Source of the DNA: Lacimicrobium alkaliphilum
Lineage (GTDB): Bacteria; Pseudomonadota; Gammaproteobacteria; Enterobacterales; Alteromonadaceae
NCBI RefSeq assembly: GCF_002591895.1
Contig: NZ_NISX01000001.1
Coordinates: 141,431 to 205,430, forward strand
Direction of reading: 5' to 3'
Length of the DNA: 64,000 bases
Each line of letters starts with the position of its first letter. Position 1 is the first letter of the stretch. A program made the position numbers and the translations under genes. The notes under the pieces are model-generated. The model saw nothing but the letters and a program-made list of their open reading frames with translations, searched no databases and was not told where the DNA came from. Positions 25,530 to 35,999 of this stretch are shown piece after piece.

Positions 25530-26607
25530 GCAGCGCCCTGAGGTTTTTATCCAGTAAAAAGTCACTTTCCCTGAAGTTATTTATCAGGGCCGGGCGGTTT
25601 TCAGCCTGCTGTATCAGGGTGGCCAGCTTTTCTGCCCAGATCCGATCATCGCTATTCAGTGATTCAGTCTGAACCGCCTGAAGTTGTTGTGAGATTTCTG
25701 TGCAGCCCGGTATGGCAGAGGCCAGCACCGGCGTACCGACACTGGCGGCTTCCAGTACCGAACCCGGCAATCCTTCCCACAAGGAGGGGAACAGCATAGC
25801 ATCGGCATGGGCCAGAAAACGCAAAGGCTGTGATTGTTCAGACAGGATAACGACACGTTCTGTAATGCCGTTTTGTGCTGCATAGTTTTCTATCTGAGCC
25901 TTAATCTGCTTATCTTCTTTGCCAACAAGAACTAAAAACCCTTCGCCATACTGCCTGAGGAAGGCGTTAAAAACAGACAGCAGCCGCAAATGATTCTTGG
26001 CCGGATGCATGCGTGCCAGGTTTATTATTACCCTTTGCCGTCGGTAACCGGGGATCCACTGTGACCAGAAATCCGCTTCATGACTCATATCGGTTAAGGG
26101 CAGGCCATTGTAGATTACCCGGCATTTAGGTCGCTGCTGCCAGTCTTTCCACTGACATTTCAGGGCGCCACGACATACGCCGAGTACATGAGTGCTGAAT
26201 CTGTACAGACTACGGCGCAAAACAGCATTACGACATCTGCGCAAAAAAGACAGGTGGCGTTCATCCAGCGTGCTGCGCAGATGACTGATGCGTTTTTTAA
26301 CCCCAGCCATTGTCCCCAACAGCACCAGTAAACCTGAAACCAGGGCAACATGGGTATGCAGGATATCAATCTGCTGTTGTTTTAACAGCGCCATAAATTG
26401 CCATAAAAATCCCGGGCCGATTTTCAGGTAATGTATTTTTCCACCCAGGGCGAGAATTTCTTCATCTAATGTGCCGGGTTGACCGCTGAGCACGCAGAAG
26501 TGAAACTCATAGCCCAGCGCCTGCATCTGAGGCATCAGGGCCAGGGTGCGTAATTCGGCGCCGCCGCGGTTCATTACACCAAATATATGCAGCACTTTGT
26601 TACTCAT
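25510..26607 (-). CDS. Glycosyltransferase family 4 protein
   Basis: 365 residues, GT-B fold. MSNKVLHIFGVMNRGGAELR is a typical GT4 start with the acceptor-side GG loop; VIINLARMHPAKNHLRLL, FLVLVGKED and FPSLWEGLPGSVLEAASVGTP (EX7E) make up the donor domain. It presumably adds a sugar in repeat-unit assembly. It overlaps the flippase gene by 4 bp (ATGA) and the polymerase gene by 20 bp. Donor unknown. Confidence 0.84.
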   Translation of the reverse strand: MSNKVLHIFGVMNRGGAELRTLALMPQMQALGYEFHFCVLSGQPGTLDEEILALGGKIHYLKIGPGFLWQFMALLKQQQIDILHTHVALVSGLLVLLGTMAGVKKRISHLRSTLDERHLSFLRRCRNAVLRRSLYRFSTHVLGVCRGALKCQWKDWQQRPKCRVIYNGLPLTDMSHEADFWSQWIPGYRRQRVIINLARMHPAKNHLRLLSVFNAFLRQYGEGFLVLVGKEDKQIKAQIENYAAQNGITERVVILSEQSQPLRFLAHADAMLFPSLWEGLPGSVLEAASVGTPVLASAIPGCTEISQQLQAVQTESLNSDDRIWAEKLATLIQQAENRPALINNFRESDFLLDKNLRALHAVYAE

Positions 26608-27863
26608 CTGACTTCCTCTTTTGCCAGACTGTGCCGGCGCAGCAGATAGACAAGATACAGCATCATTTCCACACAGGTGGCCAGAAACATGGCCTGAGCG
26701 GCACCCAGTGTGCCGGAGCCCGGTACCAGCAATAGACAGGCCACGGCCACGGTCAGGGTGCCGGCCAGGGCAATACGGGTTTGCACCCGAAACAGCCTGA
26801 ATGCATTTAAGGTGGTGCCAAGGAATATATATCCATAGCGAACCATGGCCGCCGCCATAATCCAGTTGAGCTCAGCGCTCATATCTGTCATCCCCTGATG
26901 ATAAATAAGCGCCAGTAACCAGGGGCCCAACCAGTAGACCAGCAGCAGTGCCAGCAAGCCGATGGCTAACCCTGAAAGACACAGCTTAAAGGCCGCCAGC
27001 CACAATGTTCTGAATTGTTGCTGTGCCTGCAGTTGGCTCAGGTAGGGCTGAGCAGTTTGTGAAATACTGGTGATCAGCATGCTGCCCGCTACCAGAAAAT
27101 AACTGACTGCGGCAAAACGGCCGGCTTCGCTGATCCCCTGCAGGTGCTGCAAAAACAGATTTGGCAGATAAATAAACAACGAAGAAAACATCAGCGCCAT
27201 GCTCAGGGTGCGGTATTTCCTGAACAGAAACAGTGAACGGCGCAGTGCCTGAGCCTGAAACAGGGCCAGTGAGAAGGTCTGATTAAATCCTGTGCTGACC
27301 TGCCTGCGACAATTGAAGGTGCTGAGCAGGGCAAACATGGCAGTCACCGACACCCACAGCGTTAATGTCAGTAATACATCTTCGAACCAGAACGCACAAA
27401 TCAACGCCAGTGCCGTGCAAAGTGCCCGGGCAAAAATCCACAGAGCGGCGCTGGTAAAGGCTTTTTTCCGGTGCAGCACACTGATAGTCAGTTCGAACCA
27501 GCTGTCGCACCATTTATACAACGCGATAAGCAGTACCACTGTGGCATTAATGCCATCTAGCAGAGTCCAGCATAATAGCGGCGTTAACAGCAGCAACAGG
27601 CTGTTTGCCAGCAAGCGAGCATGAAAATACTGGCTAATCTGATACTCGTTTTGCGTATCTGTAATAAGCAGGGTTCGCAGTTTAAAGCTGGCCAGTAAAA
27701 ACAGTGGTGAGAGCACAGAGAGAGACAAGGCGACCTCGCCTAACTGATGATCACCAAAGACTTTGGCGATAATAACCAGTAACAGCCAGTTGCTGACAGC
27801 CATGCTGATATTGGCTGACAGAGTCATCAGGGCATTTCTGGCGAGGGGTGTTCGCAGGGGCAT
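26604..27863 (-). CDS. Oligosaccharide flippase family protein (Wzx)
   Basis: 419 residues and about twelve to fourteen hydrophobic helices, beginning TPLARNALMTLSANISMAVSN in the way polysaccharide flippases of the MATE/MOP superfamily do. It should move the completed undecaprenyl-linked repeat unit to the periplasmic face. It is the first gene of the 12-gene exopolysaccharide operon, which it opens with a 214-bp 5' region shared with the divergent D-aminoacylase gene. Individual Wzx proteins are poorly conserved; topology and context carry the assignment. Confidence 0.8.
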   Translation of the reverse strand: MPLRTPLARNALMTLSANISMAVSNWLLLVIIAKVFGDHQLGEVALSLSVLSPLFLLASFKLRTLLITDTQNEYQISQYFHARLLANSLLLLLTPLLCWTLLDGINATVVLLIALYKWCDSWFELTISVLHRKKAFTSAALWIFARALCTALALICAFWFEDVLLTLTLWVSVTAMFALLSTFNCRRQVSTGFNQTFSLALFQAQALRRSLFLFRKYRTLSMALMFSSLFIYLPNLFLQHLQGISEAGRFAAVSYFLVAGSMLITSISQTAQPYLSQLQAQQQFRTLWLAAFKLCLSGLAIGLLALLLVYWLGPWLLALIYHQGMTDMSAELNWIMAAAMVRYGYIFLGTTLNAFRLFRVQTRIALAGTLTVAVACLLLVPGSGTLGAAQAMFLATCVEMMLYLVYLLRRHSLAKEEVR

Positions 27864-28077
27864 TGGCTGTGTTTATTATCATTATTGTACGGTTATGATG
27901 CGTTAATCCGATGTTAAACACAATCTTGGCGGGTCATTCAGGCCGGAGGTTAAAGTCTGTAAGGGCGGCATTTGCGGTAGTTACCGGGTTGCGCAGGGCA
28001 GGTGTCCTGACCTGACGGTTAAGCCGTTATATGAGCTGTTATGATGCCTGAAGCTATTGTGGTTTTTTGGAGACCTT

Positions 28078-29637
28078 ATGTTGTTTTTGCGGCTCAGAGT
28101 TTTGGTGTTACTGGTATTGGGCTTAGCTTTCGCTTCGGCGCCCTTTGCCAAAAAAGTAGACTGGGTGATTCAATCCACACAGATCCACCCCGGAGGGCAG
28201 CAAGCCCCTTTTAGTGGCGTGGTGGTGATTGACGAGGGCCGGATTCTGTTGATGGCAGAGGCGTTGCCGGAAGATATCCGCCCCGACAAGGTTATTGATG
28301 CTTCAGATAAACTGGTGGCGCCGGGCTTTATCGACCCTCATACCCATGCCTGCCGGGACTTTGATGGTACTGAGGGCAACCTTAATGCTAACTATCTGAC
28401 TCAGGGCGTTACCACAGTGTTTTGCAATAACGACGGTGGCGGCCCCTCAGATATTGGTGCGCAAATGCAGCAATATCAGAATCAGGGCATTGGCACCAAT
28501 GTGGCATTGCATATCGGCCACAACAGTATCCGGCGGCAGGTTATGGGACAGGCTAACCGGCCTGCCAGCGCAGAAGAGCTGTCACAGATGCAGGATCTGG
28601 TCACCGGGGCCATGCAGGATGGCGCCATGGGGCTGTCAACCGGGCTCTACTACGTGCCTGGCAGCTATGCCGAATTGGATGAGGTGATTGCGCTGGCGAA
28701 AGTCGCAGCGCGTTTTGGCGGTCATTACGACAGCCATATCCGTGATGAGAGCAGCTACAATATCGGTCTGTTAGCTTCTGTCGAGGAAGTTATAGCGGTA
28801 GCAGATAAGGCCGACATTGCCGCCAATATTGCGCATATCAAAGCCCTCGGTGTGGATGTCTGGGGTCATAGCACGAAGGTCATCGAGCTGGTTGAACAGG
28901 CTCGTGAGCGGGGGCTGAAGATTACTGCGGATCAATACCCCTGGCTGGCATCAGGCTCAAGTATCTCGGCATCATTAATGCCAGCCTGGGCGAAGGCCGG
29001 TGGTCACGAGGCATTGCTGCAGCGCTTGCAGGACAATGAGCAGCAAAAACGCATAAAAACCGAGATCAAAGATAATCTTCGCCGGCGCGGCGGCGCCGAC
29101 TCGTTACTGATAACCGATCCCTCAACACCTGAATACCGTGGCAAAACCCTGGCACAGGTGGCGAAACAACATCGGCTGAGTGCAGTGGATATGGCCATTG
29201 AAATTATCCGGCAAGGCAATGCCAGTGTGGCCAGTTTTAATATGCAGGATGAGGATCTACAGCGATTTATGAGGCAGGACTGGGTGATGACGTCCTCTGA
29301 TGGCAGCACGGGGCATCCCCGCAAGTATGCCTCATTCCCGCGAAAGTACGCCGGTTATGTTAAAGACAAGGGGGTACTCAGTACCGGTGCTTATATACAC
29401 CGCAGTAGCACACTGGCAGCGCGAACATTTAATCTGCACAAGCGGGGAGAACTCAAACCCGGATATATCGCGGATCTGGTGATTTTCGACCCGCAGAGTT
29501 TTACGCCCCAGGCCAGTTATCTGGAACCGCAGCGGCATAGCAGTGGTGTTGAATGGTTGTTGATCAATGGCGAGGCCGCCATTGCCGATGGCAAGGTGAC
29601 CGGCATTAAAGCCGGTAAAGTGCTGAAGCGGGAGTAG
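28078..29637 (+). CDS. Exported N-acyl-D-amino-acid deacylase (D-aminoacylase)
   Basis: 519 residues from the ATG at 28078, preceded by TGGAG at 6-bp spacing; a TTG 21 bp upstream opens the same frame but has no ribosome site. A signal peptide (LVLLVLGLAFASAPFA) implies periplasmic location. Amidohydrolase signatures: DPHTHACRDFDG near 85, THxxC metal site, GLSTGLYYVPGSYA, HYDSHIRDESS, HIKALG and SSDGSTGHPRKYASFPR near 410, all typical of D-aminoacylases that release D-amino acids from N-acyl forms. It is a single gene, divergent from the exopolysaccharide operon. A role in recycling D-amino-acid-containing wall or peptide material is inference. Confidence 0.86.
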   Translation: MLFLRLRVLVLLVLGLAFASAPFAKKVDWVIQSTQIHPGGQQAPFSGVVVIDEGRILLMAEALPEDIRPDKVIDASDKLVAPGFIDPHTHACRDFDGTEGNLNANYLTQGVTTVFCNNDGGGPSDIGAQMQQYQNQGIGTNVALHIGHNSIRRQVMGQANRPASAEELSQMQDLVTGAMQDGAMGLSTGLYYVPGSYAELDEVIALAKVAARFGGHYDSHIRDESSYNIGLLASVEEVIAVADKADIAANIAHIKALGVDVWGHSTKVIELVEQARERGLKITADQYPWLASGSSISASLMPAWAKAGGHEALLQRLQDNEQQKRIKTEIKDNLRRRGGADSLLITDPSTPEYRGKTLAQVAKQHRLSAVDMAIEIIRQGNASVASFNMQDEDLQRFMRQDWVMTSSDGSTGHPRKYASFPRKYAGYVKDKGVLSTGAYIHRSSTLAARTFNLHKRGELKPGYIADLVIFDPQSFTPQASYLEPQRHSSGVEWLLINGEAAIADGKVTGIKAGKVLKRE

Positions 29638-29694
29638 TAAGTATTCTTATCAATTTGTGTTCATTGTCAGTCAGGCTGTGATTCTACAGTTGAG

Positions 29695-29847
29695 AACACG
29701 CGGTAAATCCTCTTACGCTACGCTGTCCTGCTTCGCTAAGAGCCCAGCCATGTCATCCATGACATGTCGTTCTCTGAACTGCGAAGCTGCGCTTCGGTTT
29801 CAGGTCACCCCTGGACGCTCCGCCACAGCGTCCTTGCTGTGGAGGGT
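29695..29847 (+). repeat. 153-bp multi-hairpin dispersed repeat, copy 1
   Basis: Matches the reverse complement of 53675-53827 with 149 of 153 positions identical and no gaps. It contains four consecutive potential hairpins: CTCTTA/TAAGAG (29710-29742), the 18-bp palindrome CATGTCAT-CC-ATGACATG (29749-29766), CGAAGC-TGC-GCTTCG inside an outer CTGAA/TTCAG pair (29775-29803) and CCACAGC/GCTGTGG (29823-29842). It lies between the D-aminoacylase and CoA-transferase genes, tail-to-tail. An open frame across it is a by-product of the repeat, since the other copy sits in a different context. Confidence 0.9.
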
Positions 29848-29902
29848 TCTCACTCGCAGAATCACGCGCCTGCTACCGCGTTTTGAGAGTAAAGTTCCGC
29901 TA

Positions 29903-30562
29903 CTAGAAACGCATTTCCGGAATATCGCCTTCCACTACCAGTTTACCGGCGGTTTTTTCGCGTATTTCATCTACTGTGACGCCAGGTGCCCGTTCACGCA
30001 AATAAAAAGCGCTGTCCTTGATTTCCAGCAACGCCAGATCAGTAATGATATGCGTAATGCAGTTGACGCCAGTGAGGGGCAGTTTGCACTGCTCCAGTAA
30101 CTTGGAATTGCCATGTTTGTCAGCATGGGTCATGGTAACGATGATGTTCTTGGCTCCGGCCACCAGATCCATGGCGCCACCCATGCCTTTAACCAGCTTA
30201 CCGGGAATCATCCATGAGGCAATATTACCTTGTTGATCCACTTCGAAGGCGCCGAGGACAGTAAAGTCTACATGTCCGCCACGAATCATTGCGAAGCTTT
30301 CTGCCGAGCTGAAAATGGAGGCGCCAATGCTGGCGGTGACGGTTTCTTTACCTGCATTGATCATGTCGGCATCCACTTCATCCTCATCAGGGTAGCGCCC
30401 CATGCCGAGCAGACCGTTTTCTGACTGCAGCATCACTGAGATATCATCAGATACATAATTAGCGGCCAGAGTCGGGATACCAATCCCCAGGTTTACATAG
30501 CTGCCGTCTTTGAATTCCTGCGCCACGCGCATGGCAATTTGTTCTCTTGAAAGGGCCATCAT
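29903..30562 (-). CDS. scoB: 3-oxoacid CoA-transferase subunit B
   Basis: 219 residues. The catalytic glutamate is Glu48 in the SENGLLGMG motif, which forms the glutamyl-CoA thioester; GIGIPTLAANY and MKGMGGAMDLVAGAK are further family marks. With subunit A it transfers CoA from succinyl-CoA (or a related donor) to acetoacetate or similar 3-oxoacids for ketone-body or short-chain fatty acid use. It follows subunit A by 7 bp in one operon. Whether the enzyme is SCOT-like or acetate/acetoacetate-specific (AtoA) cannot be told from the sequence alone. Confidence 0.9.
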   Translation of the reverse strand: MMALSREQIAMRVAQEFKDGSYVNLGIGIPTLAANYVSDDISVMLQSENGLLGMGRYPDEDEVDADMINAGKETVTASIGASIFSSAESFAMIRGGHVDFTVLGAFEVDQQGNIASWMIPGKLVKGMGGAMDLVAGAKNIIVTMTHADKHGNSKLLEQCKLPLTGVNCITHIITDLALLEIKDSAFYLRERAPGVTVDEIREKTAGKLVVEGDIPEMRF

Positions 30563-30569
30563 TTTCTCC

Positions 30570-31271
30570 TTATGCGCTGCGGGTAACTTTACGTTCGATT
30601 CGTTTTTCGAAGGTGCCTTTAATCACCCGATCCACGTATATCCCCGGGGTATGGATCTGGCTTGGCGGGATCTCACCGGGCTCGACAATTTCTTCAACTT
30701 CCACCACCGTGATTTTACCGGCAGTGGCCGCCATGGGGTTAAAGTTCTGCGCCGTATGGCGGTAAATGCAGTTGCCATAGCGATCGGCTTTCCAGGCTTT
30801 GACGATGGCAAAATCACCGGTAATGGACTCTTCCATAATATAGGGGCGGCCGTTAAATTCTCTGACTTCTTTGCCTTCTCCGACCGGTGTGCCGTAACCT
30901 GTAGCGGTGAAAAAAGCCGGGATGCCGGCACCGCCTGCACGCATTTTTTCTGCCAGGGTGCCCTGAGGGGTCAGTTCTACTTCCAGCTCACCGTTGAGCA
31001 GTTGCTTTTCGAACAGGGCATTTTCACCTACATAAGAGGCCACCATTTTTTTAATCTGTTTGTCTTCGAGCAAAATGCCCAGACCAAAGCCATCGACGCC
31101 ACAATTGTTAGACACTACGGTCAGACCCGATACGCCCATTTTCTTTATCTGGCCTATCAGTCCTTCCGGAATACCGCACAGGCCGAAGCCTCCGGCAATA
31201 ACGGTCATATCGTTCTCTAATCCGGCCATGGCTTGTTCATAGCTGGATACTACTTTGTTAAAACCTGCCAT
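30570..31271 (-). CDS. scoA: 3-oxoacid CoA-transferase subunit A
   Basis: 233 residues, beginning [18 protein letters not shown], with the nucleotide/CoA-binding [13 protein letters not shown] near 27-39 and the [19 protein letters not shown] region typical of the alpha subunit. It partners the catalytic B subunit encoded 7 bp downstream. A LysR-type regulator is divergently transcribed 158 bp away, a classical control arrangement for such a catabolic pair. Confidence 0.91.
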   Translation of the reverse strand: MAGFNKVVSSYEQAMAGLENDMTVIAGGFGLCGIPEGLIGQIKKMGVSGLTVVSNNCGVDGFGLGILLEDKQIKKMVASYVGENALFEKQLLNGELEVELTPQGTLAEKMRAGGAGIPAFFTATGYGTPVGEGKEVREFNGRPYIMEESITGDFAIVKAWKADRYGNCIYRHTAQNFNPMAATAGKITVVEVEEIVEPGEIPPSQIHTPGIYVDRVIKGTFEKRIERKVTRSA

Positions 31272-31377
31272 GTAGTTCTCCTGGTTGGCGATACTGCGAT
31301 GCTCGCAAAATGGGTTTTACTTATTTTATTGAATTAGGTTGCTGCACTAGTATTGGCCAGCAAATCAAATATGTAAA

Positions 31378-31397
31378 ATTAATATAATTTAGTTAAT
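31378..31397. promoter_or_regulatory. Possible LysR-type operator in scoA/lysR divergent region
   Basis: ATTAA-N10-TTAAT dyad overlapping a TATAAT (31383-31388), between the divergent CoA-transferase and LysR genes. LysR proteins often bind AT-rich T-N11-A dyads in such places. Assignment is by position and symmetry only. Confidence 0.3.
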
Positions 31398-31429
31398 AAT
31401 AAGGTAAATAAATAAATTGCAGGGCGCCA

Positions 31430-32383
31430 ATGCCTGATCTGACAGACCAAACCGGTATTGTTCAACCCGGTATAAAATCGGTTTCCTACCGTCAGTTGCA
31501 GGTTTTTGTGCAACTGGCTCAGAGCGGTTCGTTTGCCGACGCTGCAGACCGGTTGCACCTGTCGCAACCGGCACTATCCATTGCAATTAAGAAATTCGAA
31601 CAGCTAATTGGTGGTGCGCTGTTATCCCGCACAACCCGGGCCGTGAAGCTGACTGTCGAAGGGCGAAGCTTTCTACCTGTGGCACAGCGATTATTGCGAG
31701 ACTGGGACGAGGCCTTTACCGATCTGCACAATCTGTTTGCCATGCAAAGGGGGAAACTGACCGTAGCGGCTATGCCATCCTTTGCAAATAGCTTGCTGCC
31801 CAATGTGCTGAGCACCTTCCATCAACATTATGACAGTATTAATATCGCAATACTGGATGTGGTTATGGAAAGGGTTGTTGAAGCGGTGCGGGATGAAAGG
31901 GCTGAGCTGGGTATTATTTTTGAAGCCCGGCAAATGGAAGGGTTGGATTTTTTACCATTATTTAATGACAGCTTTCTAGTGATCATGTCGACGGACCATC
32001 CACTGGCGGATAAACCGGGGCTACATTGGCAGGATCTACAGCACCTTAGCTATGTGGCTATGAATCGTGGCTCCAACATACGTAATTGGTGTGATCAGAC
32101 CCTGCAGGCGGAGGGCATAGAGATCACCCTTGTAGCTGAAGCCAGTCAGCTGTCTACAGTGGGCCAACTGGTGGCCACGGGGATGGGCGTTTCTGTGGTG
32201 CCGGCTATCTGCCGTCAGGAAATGCAGGGCAGGGGCCTGTGTTGTGTGCCGCTAAATGCGGCGCAGGGGAAGCGGGTTGGTGTAATTAAACGCAGCCGTG
32301 GCAGTTTATCAGTGCCTGCAGCCAGACTGTTGGAACAATTACATCAGATGGACTGGCAAACTCTGTTAACCAAATCAGTCTGA
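31430..32383 (+). CDS. LysR-family transcriptional regulator
   Basis: 317 residues. Winged helix-turn-helix at about 18-77 (LQVFVQLAQSGSFADAADRL, SQPALSIAIKKFEQLIGG) and a periplasmic-binding-protein-like effector domain (from about 105) with GMGVSVVPA near 245. It is divergent from the CoA-transferase pair and probably controls it in response to a pathway acid, in the usual LysR manner. An extra 14 residues precede the conserved start. The effector is unknown. Confidence 0.85.
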   Translation: MPDLTDQTGIVQPGIKSVSYRQLQVFVQLAQSGSFADAADRLHLSQPALSIAIKKFEQLIGGALLSRTTRAVKLTVEGRSFLPVAQRLLRDWDEAFTDLHNLFAMQRGKLTVAAMPSFANSLLPNVLSTFHQHYDSINIAILDVVMERVVEAVRDERAELGIIFEARQMEGLDFLPLFNDSFLVIMSTDHPLADKPGLHWQDLQHLSYVAMNRGSNIRNWCDQTLQAEGIEITLVAEASQLSTVGQLVATGMGVSVVPAICRQEMQGRGLCCVPLNAAQGKRVGVIKRSRGSLSVPAARLLEQLHQMDWQTLLTKSV

Positions 32384-33148
32384 TTACCACTTCTTCTTTG
32401 GTGCAAAGAGCTCGTCCAGTTCATCACGCTCTTCTTCTTTCTTGCGGGCTCTGTCTTCAGCATTGGCATTTCGCAGGTTGTTTTGAATAGACTCCAGATT
32501 TTGTTCCAGCTCTTGTTTCCTGGCGATGGTGTAGTCATCCTGCTCAGAAGACGCATTCAGGGCGGCGATGGCTTTTTCAAAGTACTGGCGGGCTGAGCCG
32601 AGCATCTCTGATTTAATCGCGCTGCGCCCGCGTTTAACCAGTGTTTCCACATTAATTTTCAATTGTAGCCGGGCCATCCGTTTATCTTCGGTAAGAAAGA
32701 TCTGAGAATCCACTTTGCCTTTAGAGTTCTCTGATCTGAGAATGGTACGCAATTTTTTGATGCCCTGAATCAGTACGATAATCTGTTTGTCGTTGTCTGG
32801 CAGAGAAAAGTTTTCATTGCCGGGTGCGGGTTGGTTAGTATCAATGGATTTCACCCGTTCTTCGGCATCTTTAATCCGTTGCTTAAGATCTCTGGCTTTA
32901 GGATTATGCTCCTGCATTTCCTTCAGGCCATTGAGGATACGTTTGTTCAATATCAAAATCATATGTTGGGAAACGGGGATATGGGCCGCTGCCATCAACG
33001 CATCTTCCGTCTCATCTACGATGGCTTTTTGCTTGGCCAACTCGGCGCGTCGCTCGGCTTCGACCTGCTCTCTATGTTGCTGTATCGCATTGATGATGAT
33101 GGCAATAATGATAAGAGCAACAATCAGTACAATTACTATGGTGAACAT
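32384..33148 (-). CDS. Membrane-anchored coiled-coil protein of unknown function
   Basis: 254 residues. A single N-terminal membrane helix (FTIVIVLIVALIIIAIIINAI) is followed by a charged, mostly helical cytoplasmic part: coiled-coil stretches around 22-50 and 195-240, and a KKEEERDELDELFAPKKKW end. No enzymatic motif is seen. Alteromonadales and Vibrionales-type genomes carry similar anchored helical proteins without known role. It lies 44 bp downstream of a small histidine kinase gene on the same strand and may be co-transcribed with it. Confidence 0.65.
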   Translation of the reverse strand: MFTIVIVLIVALIIIAIIINAIQQHREQVEAERRAELAKQKAIVDETEDALMAAAHIPVSQHMILILNKRILNGLKEMQEHNPKARDLKQRIKDAEERVKSIDTNQPAPGNENFSLPDNDKQIIVLIQGIKKLRTILRSENSKGKVDSQIFLTEDKRMARLQLKINVETLVKRGRSAIKSEMLGSARQYFEKAIAALNASSEQDDYTIARKQELEQNLESIQNNLRNANAEDRARKKEEERDELDELFAPKKKW

Positions 33149-33192
33149 ATGTTTTTCACTTTGTTATATAACTACATACGACTAGACGCATA

Positions 33193-33885
33193 TTAGGGTA
33201 TTTTCAGAGTAAAAACACTCCCCCCCAGACTACCGCCATTTTGCAGGTGGATAGAGCCGGTTTTGTCGTTATTGGTATGTGCCTGGGCAATCATCCTCGC
33301 AAAAAACAAGCCCAAACCGGTGCGTCCGGTGCTGATATCAAAATCCTGCATATCCGTATTACCGGCTATCAGCATAGATTCAGGATAGCCCGGGCCGTCA
33401 TCTTCTATGGTGAAATTGAGAAAACCATTTTCTTCGAAGCAGCTGAGTCTGAGCTTTTTATTACTGTAGCGCATAGCATTGATCAGAATGTCATTAAGCA
33501 GGAGGTTAACCAGATCTCCGTCAAGGTACCAGCCCAGCTCGTCAGGCTGCTCGACTTCCAGTTCTATCTGCTTGTTACTAATGTAGGTTTCATTGGTGGC
33601 AAGAATATCGTCAATGATATCTTCAACATAGACTTCGTCAATACTTACTGGTAGCTGTTGTTTTTCCGCCCGATATAAGGACAGCAATTGCATCAGGCCA
33701 GTGTTCAGGCGAAAGGCTTCATACTGAAGACTGGCCAGGTTGCCATTGATATTATCGTCATGCTGAGGCAGCTCCCGCGACAGGTTTTCAATGGATTGTA
33801 TTAACAGGCACAGTGAATTTTTCATATCATGCACACCGGCTGCCAGTACGGTAGAGAAATCGATCTGCTTATTTGAATTTGGCAT
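33193..33885 (-). CDS. Soluble sensor histidine kinase-like protein
   Basis: 230 residues. The dimerisation/phosphoacceptor helix carries His19 in GVHDMKNSLCLL, and the HATPase domain shows the N box (LLLNDILINAMRYSNKK), G1 (EDDGPGYPE) and G2 (GRTGLGLFFARMIAQ) boxes. There is no membrane segment and no input domain, so it must receive its signal through a partner or be a cytosolic phosphotransfer kinase. No response regulator gene is adjacent. HDMKN differs from the usual HExxN/HDLRN, which occurs in several small kinases of this type. Confidence 0.8.
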   Translation of the reverse strand: MPNSNKQIDFSTVLAAGVHDMKNSLCLLIQSIENLSRELPQHDDNINGNLASLQYEAFRLNTGLMQLLSLYRAEKQQLPVSIDEVYVEDIIDDILATNETYISNKQIELEVEQPDELGWYLDGDLVNLLLNDILINAMRYSNKKLRLSCFEENGFLNFTIEDDGPGYPESMLIAGNTDMQDFDISTGRTGLGLFFARMIAQAHTNNDKTGSIHLQNGGSLGGSVFTLKIP

Positions 33886-34100
33886 AGTGGGGACAGCGTT
33901 GATTTGATATTGTTGTTATAACAGGTAACAGTGTCTATACCAAATGGAATAAATAACGGGTAACCACCTGAAATATTAGGTATGACAGTGGCTTACCCTT
34001 TTTATCAATAATTTGGCTGGCGTTTTTTCTAAAATTTTATGGAATTAATCTCTCGTTCAGTATATAAATTTTGCATATAGATAAATTAATAACAGGATAA

Positions 34101-35087
<987 letters not shown>

Positions 35088-35103
35088 AATACCCCGTCCA
35101 GGC

Positions 35104-35144
35104 AAAAAAAAAGGCCATCAGGATACCCCGGATGGCCTTTTTTT
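35104..35144. terminator. Bidirectional intrinsic terminator between cysB and fldA
   Basis: AAAGGCCATC (35110-35119) pairs with GATGGCCTTT (35131-35140); A-run on the left and T-run on the right make it effective for both convergent genes. Confidence 0.92.
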
Positions 35145-35157
35145 ATACTGATACGGG

Positions 35158-35682
35158 TTACTCTAGTTCGGCCAGGCACATTTCTTCATAGACCTGCTTG
35201 CACCAGTTTTTGACTCGTTGTTCGGTTAACTCTGGCTGACGATCTTCATCGATACCCAGACCAACAAAATGATCATCATCGGCCATGCCTTTACTGGCTT
35301 CAAAATTGTAGCCTTCGGCGGGCCAGTGGCCGATAACGATGGCGCCACGGGCTTCGACGATATCACGGATCATGCCCATGGCATCAAGGAAATACTCGGC
35401 GTAATCCTCCTGATCGCCACAGCCGAAAATCGCCACCAGCTTATCGGTGAAATCAATCTCTTCGAGTTCCGGAAAAAAATCATCCCAGTCACATTGTGCT
35501 TCGCCGTAATACCAGGTCGGAATACCAAACATCAGTAAATCAAAATCAGCAATGCTTTCTTTGCTGCTTTTGGCGATGTCATGAACTTCAATAAGTTGTT
35601 TGCCCAGTTCTTTTTGTATCATCTTGGCAACATGTTCGGTGTTGCCGGTGTCACTACCAAAAAATAGACCCACGCTTGCCAT
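35158..35682 (-). CDS. fldA: Flavodoxin FldA
   Basis: 174 residues, long-chain flavodoxin. FMN phosphate loop FGSDTGNTEHVA near 8-19, the 50s/60s loop GIPTWYYGEAQCDWDDFF with its Trp and Tyr, and FGCGDQEDYAEYFLDAMG. FldA is a one-electron carrier for ferredoxin-dependent enzymes and a replacement for ferredoxin under iron limitation. In many relatives fur follows fldA; here its downstream neighbour is the convergent cysB. It lies 27 bp after a DUF2788 gene on the same strand. Confidence 0.95.
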   Translation of the reverse strand: MASVGLFFGSDTGNTEHVAKMIQKELGKQLIEVHDIAKSSKESIADFDLLMFGIPTWYYGEAQCDWDDFFPELEEIDFTDKLVAIFGCGDQEDYAEYFLDAMGMIRDIVEARGAIVIGHWPAEGYNFEASKGMADDDHFVGLGIDEDRQPELTEQRVKNWCKQVYEEMCLAELE

Positions 35683-35709
35683 ATGTTCAGATACCTCTGT
35701 CCTGCGGGA

Positions 35710-35931
35710 TTACCCCACACCTGAAGATTGCCAGAATACTTGAATTAACCCTTTTGCCAGAAATCCGGTGGCACCGAGAAACAATACCAGATAGACCACA
35801 AAACGTCCCACCATGGGAACATCATTTTTCTTCAGCACATCGTGCACGGCATAAGCCATCAGAAGAAAAAGGATTGCCAGGGACAGGTTTAAGGCTACTG
35901 CCTCTATCTGTTCGTAATATTCACTCAGCAT
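35710..35931 (-). CDS. DUF2788 small membrane protein
   Basis: 73 residues with two hydrophobic helices (VALNLSLAILFLLMAYAV and FVVYLVLFLGATGFLAKGL) joined by a basic loop. It matches the DUF2788 pattern that is habitually found beside fldA and ybfF in gammaproteobacteria. Function unknown. Probably co-transcribed with fldA. Confidence 0.8.
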   Translation of the reverse strand: MLSEYYEQIEAVALNLSLAILFLLMAYAVHDVLKKNDVPMVGRFVVYLVLFLGATGFLAKGLIQVFWQSSGVG

Positions 35932-35999
35932 GCCAGAATCTGCGCCGGTTAAAAACGGCGCGGACTATAGCATACAGGGCGTTTTGTTGCTATTGAGAA

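Noticed and set aside
29657-30100. Open frame of 147 codons starting in the 153-bp repeat
   Set aside because: The first part is the repeat (also translatable at its other copy, in another context) and the rest is antisense to scoB, so it is not one conserved protein.
30510-31220. Plus-strand open frame of 236 codons
   Set aside because: Antisense to scoA/scoB, which have clear catalytic motifs.
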